A DNA stretch of 64,000 nucleotides from Clostridiaceae bacterium (GTDB taxonomy: Bacteria; Bacillota; Clostridia; Peptostreptococcales; T1SED10-28): assembly GCA_003553525.1 (NCBI GenBank), contig PWEO01000163.1, forward strand, positions 1 to 64,000, given 5' to 3'. Shown here in pieces: positions 35,668-43,873 of this stretch. The notes beneath the pieces are model-generated. The model made no database searches. It saw nothing but the letters and a program-made list of their open reading frames with translations, and had not been told where the DNA came from. Position 1 is the first letter of the stretch. Each line of letters begins with the position of its first letter. The position numbers were made by a program, and so were the translations under genes.

Positions 35668-36626
35668 GCAGGATCCCCTCCTTTTTCAGTCTTCATAGTT
35701 TTCAATTCCTTGACCGCAACATCGAGAATTGGAGAGAAAGTGTTCATAATTAACAGAGCAAACATTCCTCCGGCGATGAAGATACCAAAGGTACGGATGA
35801 TCATTGCCACAAAACCGATCAAAATTCCGTAGATCCACTTGGCTTCTGTAGTTTTAGGTGCGCTAATGGGCTCGGTAACAAAGAATACGGAAAGAAATAA
35901 CATGCTTCCCGAGGTTAAACCGAATACAGGATCCGGAACGCCATCGAAGCCTACCAGATAAAAAATAGTGTTCAGCCCGATGAACCCTACTAAAGGAGCC
36001 GCCATTAACTTCCAGTCCGCAGTTTTGGTAGCCAGCAAGTAAACCGCCGCCACAAGGATTAAAATCACACTGGTCTCTCCTAAGGATCCCGAAACGTTAC
36101 CGATGATCAGTTCTGATAAACCGGGAGCATCGGCAGTTCCCATGGCAGCTAAGGGCGTGGAACCGGAGACCGTATCAATGGAATCCGTCATGTATCTTGT
36201 AAAACCTCCGGGAAATGATTGGGAGGACAAGTTCCAAGTTGCGGTTAAGTACTCTGGAAAAGATACGTAAATGAATGTCCTGCCGGCGATGGCAGGATTA
36301 AAGACGTTTCGGCCGAAACCGCCGAAAACCTCCTTGGCGAAAACAATTCCGAAAATAATTCCCACCATGGCTACCCAGTAAGGTGTAGCCACAGGTAAGG
36401 CAAGAGTAAAAAGAACGGCGGAGACTATGACTGCCTCACTAACGGGCTTGCCATCTTTTCGTTTAAACATGTATTCTGTAATAATTGCGGTTAAAGTAAC
36501 GACTGCGGTTAAGGTTAGGGTCCTTAATCCGAAAAAATAAGTTGCTCCGATGAGAATTGGTATGGTAGCGTAAAGGACTTTTCTCATCATGGCCTGTTTC
36601 ATAAAAAATGATTTCTGTTTTGCCAT
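35664..36626 (-). CDS. rnfD: RnfD/NqrB-type membrane subunit
   Basis: First gene of the operon, 320 residues with about nine helices. 'DTVSGSTPLAAMG' near residue 155 contains the covalent-FMN threonine motif, and 'GGFGRNVFNPAIAGRTFI' is typical of both RnfD and NqrB. The length matches RnfD (about 320-350) and lacks the extra N-terminal region of NqrB (about 410). AGGAGGG precedes the ATG. No rnfC or nqrA lies upstream; a terminator separates it from the Fe-S gene. Confidence 0.88.
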   Translation of the reverse strand: MAKQKSFFMKQAMMRKVLYATIPILIGATYFFGLRTLTLTAVVTLTAIITEYMFKRKDGKPVSEAVIVSAVLFTLALPVATPYWVAMVGIIFGIVFAKEVFGGFGRNVFNPAIAGRTFIYVSFPEYLTATWNLSSQSFPGGFTRYMTDSIDTVSGSTPLAAMGTADAPGLSELIIGNVSGSLGETSVILILVAAVYLLATKTADWKLMAAPLVGFIGLNTIFYLVGFDGVPDPVFGLTSGSMLFLSVFFVTEPISAPKTTEAKWIYGILIGFVAMIIRTFGIFIAGGMFALLIMNTFSPILDVAVKELKTMKTEKGGDPA

Positions 36627-36697
36627 AAACCTTCCCTCCTAAATGTAAGGGAAATATCAGTAAAATTCCATACTAATGAGTTTTTACCCAAAAGTCT

Positions 36698-36740
36698 ACA
36701 GAAAAAACAGAAAAGACTCCTATATAACAAGTCTTTTCTT
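36698..36740 (-). terminator. Terminator between the Fe-S gene and the Rnf/Nqr-like operon
   Basis: GAAAAGACT and AGTCTTTTC form a nine-pair stem; on the minus strand the run CTGTTTTTTC follows. It ends the NAD kinase/Fe-S transcript and shows that the rnfD-like operon has its own promoter. Confidence 0.8.
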
Positions 36741-36758
36741 GTCATAGATCCAGTGGGA

Positions 36759-38018
36759 TTATTGTTTTTCCTTTAATAACACAATACAGTCTTTAAATGA
36801 AGCATATCCCAGGACGATGTCCTCGGCTAAAGCTTTACAGGACGGGGAACCGCAAGCACCACAGTCAATATTGGGCAGGGATTCCAAAACTTTGTTGATT
36901 TTTTCCATTTTATTCAAAGCTTCGGAAAGATTCTCGTCCAGAGAGGAAACATCAAAGGGTTTGATTTCCTTTTGAATCATGAATTTATCAAAGTCCCCAT
37001 GGGAAACCTTCGGTTCAAATTCCCGGTGTTTTTCCGATAAAATCCGAATGCGGTTTCTCGCCACAAAGGAGTTTTCAACACAAAAGTTCCCCCCCACACA
37101 GCCATTGGTACAGGCTTGACACTCTAAAAATGACAAATGCTGCAGTTTTTCATCCTCCACCTCAGCTAAAATGCTGATAACATTATCAATACCGTCAACG
37201 GATAAGAACTCCTTAATACCCAGGGCTTGACTTTGGCCTCCCAGTCTTGCCCAACCGATGGCTTTTCCATGGGCAAAGAATTCCGGTGAGAGGAGTTCTT
37301 TATCCTTACCATACTCGGGGTTTTCTTTCATGCCGCTGACCCTTAGAAAAATATCCTTAATAGATAAGGTGCCGTCCACATTGGAGCGGTCCCGACCTAC
37401 CGGTTTTTTAAAGCTGAAGGAACGGGCGGGACAAGTGGAAATATAGAAGGCTCCGATCTCCTCAAATGGAACATTCTTTTTTTCTGCCAATTCTTCTTTA
37501 GCAATTTCCGCCGCTATTTCCGCCGGAGAATCCATAGGCAGGATGTTATCAATCAGATCGGGAAAGCGAATTTGAATCGTGCGAAGAATCGCTGGGCAAG
37601 AAGAGGAAATTACTGGTATAGCCTTGGGGTTCTGCAAATACTTTTTAGTATAATCTGTAATGATCGGTGAGCTTCGAGAAACCTCATAAACCATATCAAA
37701 ACCCAGTTGTTGAACTTTATTCAAAATTTCCTGGGGCTTCAGAACATCCTCATAAAACTGAGCGTAAAATACAGGGTCCACCAAAGCAATTTTATAAGTG
37801 AATTTCTCAATATCATCCAGAGAATCACTGACTCCGTAAAGGGCATTATGAGGGCATACAGAAACACACTGTCCGCAGTTGATACAGCGTTTTTCTATAA
37901 TTTTTGCTTTTTGATTTTTTACACGAAGGGCTTCCGTGGGACATACTCGGATACAGTTGGTGCAACCAATGCATTTGCTTTCGCAAATGGTGATGGCATG
38001 AGCCTTAGAATTTGGCAT
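36759..38018 (-). CDS. Ferredoxin-[FeFe]-hydrogenase-like Fe-S protein with C-terminal RnfB-type FeS motif
   Basis: 419-residue iron-sulfur protein. Residues 16-26 and 45-55 are two 4Fe-4S ferredoxin motifs (CX2CX2CX3C). Residues 75-330 align with the hydrogenase large subunit: the L1 motif is 'SSSCPAI' (TSCCPxW in true enzymes), L2 'STCPARS', L3 'ECQACTNGCVGGNFC'. The four cluster-ligand Cys (141, 196, 303, 307) persist, but the proton-relay Cys is Ser. Residues 386-411 are a CGACGSPSC four-Cys domain as in RnfB. GAGGAGG picks the ATG at 38018. Follows NAD kinase by 33 bases. Probably a redox sensor or electron carrier, not a hydrogenase. Confidence 0.8.
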   Translation of the reverse strand: MPNSKAHAITICESKCIGCTNCIRVCPTEALRVKNQKAKIIEKRCINCGQCVSVCPHNALYGVSDSLDDIEKFTYKIALVDPVFYAQFYEDVLKPQEILNKVQQLGFDMVYEVSRSSPIITDYTKKYLQNPKAIPVISSSCPAILRTIQIRFPDLIDNILPMDSPAEIAAEIAKEELAEKKNVPFEEIGAFYISTCPARSFSFKKPVGRDRSNVDGTLSIKDIFLRVSGMKENPEYGKDKELLSPEFFAHGKAIGWARLGGQSQALGIKEFLSVDGIDNVISILAEVEDEKLQHLSFLECQACTNGCVGGNFCVENSFVARNRIRILSEKHREFEPKVSHGDFDKFMIQKEIKPFDVSSLDENLSEALNKMEKINKVLESLPNIDCGACGSPSCKALAEDIVLGYASFKDCIVLLKEKQ

Positions 38019-38051
38019 CGCAATTACCTCCTCGGGTGACATCAACAAAGC

Positions 38052-38861
38052 TTATAAAAACTTGTTAATAACTTTATTCCAAAAATTTCCTTTTTCCATA
38101 CGGATCATTTCAATGGTTACGTCCGCAATGCGAATATCAACTTCCGTAATTTTACTGTAACGATGCTCCACTCCGTCACAGACCAGTACGATATTGTCCT
38201 CAAATCGATATTCAGGACTGATTTTAATCCTTGCATCGGGAGGCAGAATCACACTGGAGGTAAAAGACCGATAAGCATTGGTATTAATTGGGGCTAAGGG
38301 GGTTATTTGAAGAACGCTTAACCGGGGATCAACAATGCTGCCGCCGATGGAGTAGTTGTAAGCGGTACTTCCAAGAGCGGAAGAAATTAAAATTCCGTCA
38401 CCGCTAAAGCGCTGAAGCAGCTGATCATCAACGGAAATATCCAAGTGAACAGTTCTTGATTTATCACCTTTGACAACGATTTCATTTACTCCCAGCTTTT
38501 TGATGCAACTGTTTCTTGTACAAATAGAAGCTTCCACGGGATGGGAAATTTCCGTAGTATAATTCCCTTGTTGATAGCTATCGAGGAAATAATCGATTCC
38601 GTCGGGATCCACCTCGGCTAAGAACCCTAAATGTCCGGTATTGATGCCAATGATGGGGATGTTTGGAAAATTGAAATCATGAAGGGCCTTTAGAAAAGAG
38701 CCGTCTCCACCAACACAGATAATCAAATCCGCCTGTTCATCGAAGACCTCCGCAACGTTAAAATCCATATCCCGTAATTTTTTACGTAAATATTTAGCAG
38801 TTTCCTGAGAAAACTGAAGTTCATTATAAACGATATTGACAACTTTTTTGGTACTGATAAT
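38052..38861 (-). CDS. nadK: NAD kinase, apparent AUU (or AUC) start
   Basis: ATP-dependent phosphorylation of NAD to NADP. 'ICVGGDGSFLKAL' holds the GGDG motif, and 'KLGVNEIVVKGDKS' and 'GDGILISSALGSTAYNYSIGG' are family motifs. The first ATG in frame is at 38768, but the frame stays open upstream to a TGA and encodes 'KKVVNIVYNELQFSQETAKYLRKKLRD', a normal NAD kinase N terminus. No ATG, GTG or TTG lies there. AAGGGGTGATTC is followed by ATT ATC, so the start is taken at ATT 38861 (269 residues) or ATC 38858. The Fe-S gene follows 33 bases downstream. Confidence 0.85.
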   Translation of the reverse strand: MISTKKVVNIVYNELQFSQETAKYLRKKLRDMDFNVAEVFDEQADLIICVGGDGSFLKALHDFNFPNIPIIGINTGHLGFLAEVDPDGIDYFLDSYQQGNYTTEISHPVEASICTRNSCIKKLGVNEIVVKGDKSRTVHLDISVDDQLLQRFSGDGILISSALGSTAYNYSIGGSIVDPRLSVLQITPLAPINTNAYRSFTSSVILPPDARIKISPEYRFEDNIVLVCDGVEHRYSKITEVDIRIADVTIEMIRMEKGNFWNKVINKFL

Positions 38862-39014
38862 GAATCACCCCTTATACTTCATAGAATACTTCATAGATGT
38901 TTATTACCTAAAAGTATACCCTTTTTAATAAATATTAACAATATAAAGTCCCAAGATATAGAAAAAAATAGGGGAGAAGTCATATTTCATAAAGTCTTGG
39001 AAAGGTGAATTCGG

Positions 39015-39043
39015 TTGTTTATCCAAAGGATTCATATTATAAT
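39015..39043 (+). promoter_or_regulatory. Sigma-A promoter of the RluA-type gene
   Basis: TTGTTT at 39015-39020 and TATAAT at 39038-39043 with a 17-bp spacer, 46 bp before the start codon. Confidence 0.65.
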
Positions 39044-39088
39044 AAATGAGTAGGATTTTTTGAAAAAAAATTATATTGGAGGATTTAT

Positions 39089-40012
39089 ATGCTGGATCCG
39101 AATAAACAAAGCTCCACAACTATAACCCATATTGTAGAAGTAAATGAAGAAGGCAGTTCCTTGAAGGATTTTTTAAGAGATCATTACGGGATTTCCAGCA
39201 GATTGCTCAGTAAAATGAAAAAAAATCAGCAAATACGAATGAACGGAAAATACGCCCCTTATCATACCCGAGTTTATCGGGGGGATAAAATTGAGATGAA
39301 TTTCGAAGAGGATCCTAACGCCTACCCAAGAGTTCCCATGAATTTGGAAATTGCCTATGAAGATCTGGATCTGTTGATTTTAAACAAACAGCCGGGCATC
39401 GTCACCCACCCCACACGAGGCCATCATGAAGATACTCTAACCAACGGGGTGGTGGATTATTTTCAACGGATCGGACTGAATATGAAGATTCGTTTTGTCA
39501 ACCGATTGGATATGAATACTTCCGGGTTGTTGATTGTTGCAAAAAATCCCTTCGCCCATTTCGATTTAATGAAACAGATGCAGGAGGACCTGGTAACAAA
39601 ATATTATCTAACTTGGGTTCACGGTGAGGTGGATAAAGACAGGGGAAGCATTGAGGGTAGGATTTTTAACCCTGAGGGAAGTGAGGGCCGAAGGGTCATT
39701 GATCCGAAGGGACAGGCCTCGAAAACCGGGTATGAAGTGCTGGAGCGAAAAAAAGATCGAACATTGTTGAGAGTTCGGCTTTACACGGGTAGAACCCATC
39801 AGATTCGGGTGCATCTATGCTCCATGGGCCATCCCATCATGGGTGATACCCTGTACTGCCATAGGAAGAGTCCCAGAGAGGAAGAGAAAAAATTTCCAAG
39901 ACAGGCGCTGCATGCCTATCAACTGGAATTTTACCAGCCCAGATACAGAACAAAACTGCGGGTGAAGGCTTCTATGCCCAAGGACATGGAGAGCTTGTTT
40001 CAAAATCCTTAA
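39089..40012 (+). CDS. RluA-family pseudouridine synthase
   Basis: Converts uridine to pseudouridine in rRNA or tRNA. The 307-residue protein has an S4-like N-terminal region (about 15-75, 'LKDFLRDHYGISSRLLSKMKK') and the catalytic motif 'VNRLDMNTSGLLIVAK' (about 137-152), with Asn-Arg-Leu-Asp where most have HRLD; the catalytic Asp is present. 'RTHQIRVHLCSMGHPIMGD' is the C-terminal signature. GGAGG precedes the ATG. The site modified cannot be told from sequence. Confidence 0.9.
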   Translation: MLDPNKQSSTTITHIVEVNEEGSSLKDFLRDHYGISSRLLSKMKKNQQIRMNGKYAPYHTRVYRGDKIEMNFEEDPNAYPRVPMNLEIAYEDLDLLILNKQPGIVTHPTRGHHEDTLTNGVVDYFQRIGLNMKIRFVNRLDMNTSGLLIVAKNPFAHFDLMKQMQEDLVTKYYLTWVHGEVDKDRGSIEGRIFNPEGSEGRRVIDPKGQASKTGYEVLERKKDRTLLRVRLYTGRTHQIRVHLCSMGHPIMGDTLYCHRKSPREEEKKFPRQALHAYQLEFYQPRYRTKLRVKASMPKDMESLFQNP

Positions 40013-40162
40013 TATAAAACACATAAAAATTGTATAACGTATAAGGACTGAATATCACCTGGGAGTTGAAATGGGAAAGGACATTAATTTTATTGAGACT
40101 AATTCAATATGAGTTATGATCACAACAATAATGATAAAAAAGGGCAACAAAAGGAGGTCCAT

Positions 40163-41392
40163 ATGGAATTACTGAGCACTTATAGCGTAGAACAGGTTCA
40201 AAAAAAAATATTGGAAGTTTTTCAGGATTTCCCAATAAAGACCGAAAGAATTCCTATTACCGAAGCCCGGGGCAGAGTCTTAGCCCAGGAAGTGCTTTCC
40301 TTTGAAAACATACCGGAGTTTCACCGTTCCACCGTGGACGGTTACGGGGTATTGTATCAGGATACTCTTGGTGCCAGTGAAGGTCTTGCGGTCTATCTGC
40401 AAAACAAGTTTACCGTGGAAATGGGAAAGGAAGCTCCGGGAACTATCAAACCGGGAGAATGCGCATACATCCCTACGGGAGGTATGATTCCCCAGGGGGT
40501 GAACGCCGTGGTGATGATCGAACAAACCGAAGTCTTTGATGAAAATACGATAGGCATTGTAAAACCAGTATCGGATTTCGAAAACATCTTGCGAAAAGGG
40601 GAGGATATCCATGCGGGAGAAGAGGTTTTTACGAAGGGAGACCGCCTTCGAACGGAAGACATCGGGCTTTTGGCAGGCCTCGGTGTGGCGGAGGTACGGG
40701 TTTACAAGAAAATCGCTGTAGGATTGATTTCCACCGGGGATGAGATTGTGGATATTAAAAAGCAGCCAAGTCTTGGGGAGATTCGAGATATGAACCGTTA
40801 TAGCCTGGGTGCTGCCTTAGAAAGAGACGGTTTTTCTCTGGAAAAAACCGCCGTGGTGAAGGATCAGCGAAAACTGCTGGAGGAAACTTTGGAAGAATTT
40901 TTGAGAAGCTGTGATCTGGTTCTGATTTCCGGTGGAAGTTCCATGGGTGAAAAGGACTATACCAAAGCGGTAATCAACGTCTTAGGAGTTCCGGGAGTCT
41001 TCATTCACGGCGTAGCCATGAAACCTGGAAAACCGACGATTATCGGAAAAATCGGAAAAAAAGCGGTGTTCGGCCTTCCCGGTCAACCGGTGTCCGCATT
41101 AATGGTCTATGAAGTGCTGGTTAAAACCATAACTAAACTCTATGAAAAACCGAAAACCGAGGATCCCTATCTTTTAGGAGAAATGGATCGAAACTTTCCA
41201 TCGGCGCCGGGAAGGGCCCATTATTTTATGGTCTCTATATATGAGAAAGACGGGAAAAGCTATGTAACCCCCGTGTACGGAAAATCCGGAACCCTATCCA
41301 TGATGAGCAGGGCAATGGGCTATGTTGTTATCGCTTCGGACGAAGAGGGATTGAATAAAGGAGACCGGGTAAAGGTTTACCCGCTCACGTAA
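40163..41392 (+). CDS. moeA: Molybdopterin molybdenumtransferase MoeA
   Basis: Inserts molybdate (or tungstate) into adenylated molybdopterin to make the cofactor. The 409 residues show the MoeA order: 'FHRSTVDGYGV' (about 52-62), 'VGLISTGDEIV' and the catalytic-loop 'LISGGSSMGEKDYTK' (about 253-267), 'VFIHGVAMKPGKPTI' and a C-terminal MoeA_C domain. AAGGAGG chooses the ATG at 40163. The next gene also begins with a MoeA module, which is common in anaerobes using both Mo and W. Confidence 0.92.
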   Translation: MELLSTYSVEQVQKKILEVFQDFPIKTERIPITEARGRVLAQEVLSFENIPEFHRSTVDGYGVLYQDTLGASEGLAVYLQNKFTVEMGKEAPGTIKPGECAYIPTGGMIPQGVNAVVMIEQTEVFDENTIGIVKPVSDFENILRKGEDIHAGEEVFTKGDRLRTEDIGLLAGLGVAEVRVYKKIAVGLISTGDEIVDIKKQPSLGEIRDMNRYSLGAALERDGFSLEKTAVVKDQRKLLEETLEEFLRSCDLVLISGGSSMGEKDYTKAVINVLGVPGVFIHGVAMKPGKPTIIGKIGKKAVFGLPGQPVSALMVYEVLVKTITKLYEKPKTEDPYLLGEMDRNFPSAPGRAHYFMVSIYEKDGKSYVTPVYGKSGTLSMMSRAMGYVVIASDEEGLNKGDRVKVYPLT

Positions 41393-41481
41393 CAGGAAAA
41401 GCAATTAGATAACCGGAAAAATCAATAACATAAACGAAAAAAAGTTGACTCAGTTACTAATAATACTAAGGGGGATAGGGA

Positions 41482-43452
41482 ATGGACCATAAAAGTCGGA
41501 ACATCTACTTAAAAAGCGTGGAATTCTATGAAGCCCTAAGACTTTACCAGGAGGCTATGGACCAACGGAATATTCGAGAGACGGTGGAAATAATTGATAC
41601 AAAATCTGCTATGAACCGAATTACCGCTGCCCCGGTTTTTGCCCGAGACTCCTCGCCGAATTATAGTGCCGCGGCCATGGACGGTGTTGCCGCGATTTCA
41701 GAAAAAACCAGGGGAGCTTCGGAGACCCGACCGGTAGTTTTGGAAAAAAAACGGGATTTTGTTTATATCAATACGGGAGGCGTGGTGAAAGCTCCTTATG
41801 ATACCGTAATTATGATTGAAGACTTGGTGGAGATGGATGAGAATCATATTGAAATTAGAAGCAGCGCTCCCGCATGGCAGCATATTCGGGAAATCGGCGA
41901 AGATGTGGTCAAGGGAGAGCTGATTTTACCCTCGAATCACAGGCTTCGCCCTATGGATATTGGTGCTCTATTGGCTGGGAAAGTGGAAAGTATGGAAGTT
42001 TATAAGCAGCCTAGGGTAGGAATCCTCCCTACGGGCTCGGAAATTATAGATGTGGCGGATTCGGGAGAAGCGGGAAAAATAATCGATTCCAACTCCTATA
42101 TGTTTGAAGGCATGGTCAGGGAGTCGGGAGGGATTTCGAAGCACTACCCCGTTACCAAGGATGACTATGCTTTACTGAAAGAGAGGATTTTACTGGGGGC
42201 AAGGGAAAATGATCTATTCGTCATCAACGCCGGATCTTCTGCGGGCAGTAAAGATTTTACCGCCGCTGTGATTAAAGAACTAGGAGAAGTGTTAATCCAC
42301 GGTGTGGCCATCAAACCGGGAAAACCCATTATCTTAGGATTTATCGAAAACAAACCGGTCATCGGTATACCCGGTTATCCCGTATCTGCCTATATTGACT
42401 TCAAATATTTTGTTCAGCCCCTGATCGAAAAATTAGGGGGAAAAAAACCAAACCCCCAAAGAACCTTGGAGGCCATCTTGGCACGAAGGGTGGTCTCCTC
42501 CTTGAAGCATGAGGAATTTATTCGCATGAAGGTGGGGAAGGTCGGAAGCAAGTATATGGCCACGGCTTTAAGTCGGGGGGCGGGAGTCAGTAGCTCCCTG
42601 GTAAAGGCTGAAGGGATTCTTCAAGTTCCGAAGGGATTAGAGGGGTACGAAAAGGGAACCGTTGTAGATATTCAACTGATTAAAAATCCTGAAGAAATTG
42701 AAAACACCTTAGTCTCCGCGGGAAGCCATGATGTAGTGATGGATATTTTAAGCGATTGGTTGCAGACCAACCGTCCAGAGGCTGGTCTATCCTCCACTCA
42801 TGTGGGAAGTTTCGGAGGGATTCTGGCCCTGAAAAATCAGGAATGCCATATGGCGCCGATGCATATTTTAGACGAGGCCAAGGGTACCTATAACAGGGAA
42901 ATGATTCAATCCCATTTTCCCCGGGGAGATATGGCCATTATAAAACTGGTAAAACGAAGCCAGGGACTAATGGTTCAAAAGGGGAATCCCAAAGGGATTA
43001 CAGGAATAGAGGACCTTACTGGTACGGGACTGCAGTTCGTGAACCGCCAAAGAGGAGCGGGAACCCGAATACTCTTAGACTTTTATTTGAAAAAACTGGA
43101 GATATCTTCGTCGGAAATATCCGGTTATGACCGAGTGTTAACCACCCACACTGCGGTGGCGGCAGCGATTGCCAATAATACCGCCGATGCTGGTCTCGGG
43201 GTGTACTCGGCGGCCAATGCTCTGGGGGTGGATTTCATTCCCGTGGAATGGGAAGATTATGATCTGGTACTGCCGAAAAAACATCTGGAGGATCCGAGAA
43301 TTCTTGAGATGCTGAAATTAATCAAGCAGGAAGATTTTAAAAAGAAAATTGAGGACTTAGGCGGTTATCAAACCGATGAAATAGGACAGGTTTATACAGT
43401 AGAGAAAGCAGAGGAGGAAACAACATGGCAAAAGTGGTATCCATCAATGTAA
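41482..43452 (+). CDS. MoeA fused to a periplasmic-binding-protein-like domain
   Basis: 656-residue fusion. Residues about 1-405 are a second MoeA ('YSAAAMDGVAAI', 'GILPTGSEIID', 'NAGSSAGSKDFTAAVIKEL', 'HGVAIKPGKPIILG'). Residues about 415-640 resemble the substrate-binding domain attached to some molybdate-responsive and MoeA proteins ('GGILALKNQECHMAPMHILDE', 'FVNRQRGAGTRILLDFYL', 'TADAGLGVYSAANALGVDFIPV'). The second domain may bind molybdate, tungstate or the cofactor intermediate. AGGGGGAT precedes the ATG; overlap with the MOSC gene is 28 bases. Confidence 0.9.
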   Translation: MDHKSRNIYLKSVEFYEALRLYQEAMDQRNIRETVEIIDTKSAMNRITAAPVFARDSSPNYSAAAMDGVAAISEKTRGASETRPVVLEKKRDFVYINTGGVVKAPYDTVIMIEDLVEMDENHIEIRSSAPAWQHIREIGEDVVKGELILPSNHRLRPMDIGALLAGKVESMEVYKQPRVGILPTGSEIIDVADSGEAGKIIDSNSYMFEGMVRESGGISKHYPVTKDDYALLKERILLGARENDLFVINAGSSAGSKDFTAAVIKELGEVLIHGVAIKPGKPIILGFIENKPVIGIPGYPVSAYIDFKYFVQPLIEKLGGKKPNPQRTLEAILARRVVSSLKHEEFIRMKVGKVGSKYMATALSRGAGVSSSLVKAEGILQVPKGLEGYEKGTVVDIQLIKNPEEIENTLVSAGSHDVVMDILSDWLQTNRPEAGLSSTHVGSFGGILALKNQECHMAPMHILDEAKGTYNREMIQSHFPRGDMAIIKLVKRSQGLMVQKGNPKGITGIEDLTGTGLQFVNRQRGAGTRILLDFYLKKLEISSSEISGYDRVLTTHTAVAAAIANNTADAGLGVYSAANALGVDFIPVEWEDYDLVLPKKHLEDPRILEMLKLIKQEDFKKKIEDLGGYQTDEIGQVYTVEKAEEETTWQKWYPSM

Positions 43453-43862
43453 GCGATAAAAAGGGGGTTGTGAAAACCCCTGTGGATGAAAGGGTCTTTA
43501 TTAAGGATCACGGTATCGAAGGGGACGCCCATGGCGGGAAATGGCATCGACAGGTAAGCTTACTGGGCCAGGAAAGTATCGACTATGCGATAAAAAAAGA
43601 CGGACTGGATCTCAGTCCGGGGATGTTTGCGGAAAACCTTACTACGGAAGGGATTACCTTGTATGAACTGCCCATAGGCACAAAAATACATGTAGGGGAG
43701 ACCATTCAAGAGGTTACTCAAATCGGAAAGAAATGCCATAGCAAATGCGAAATATATTTTAAAACCGGGGACTGTGTTATGCCCCGGGAAGGAATTTTTA
43801 CAGCTGTGTTAAAGGGCGGTACCGTAAAGATTGGAGATCCTATTAAAATCATTGAAGAATAG
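43425..43862 (+). CDS. MOSC-domain protein
   Basis: 145-residue MOSC (MoCo sulfurase C-terminal) protein, probably binding or delivering molybdenum cofactor or sulfur. 'GIEGDAHGGKWHRQVSLLGQESI' (about 32-54) and 'IGKKCHSKCEIYFKTGDCVMPREGIF' (about 101-126) with the conserved Cys are typical of stand-alone MOSC proteins beside moaB and moeA. GAGGAGG precedes the ATG inside the MoeA-fusion gene, so it is translationally coupled to it. Confidence 0.9.
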   Translation: MAKVVSINVSDKKGVVKTPVDERVFIKDHGIEGDAHGGKWHRQVSLLGQESIDYAIKKDGLDLSPGMFAENLTTEGITLYELPIGTKIHVGETIQEVTQIGKKCHSKCEIYFKTGDCVMPREGIFTAVLKGGTVKIGDPIKIIEE

Positions 43863-43873
43863 AGGTGTGACCC

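Noticed and set aside
36627-36700. Promoter for the rnfD-like operon
   Set aside because: TAGACT and TAGTAT with a 17-bp spacer can be found on the minus strand, but each matches only four of six bases; not listed as a feature.
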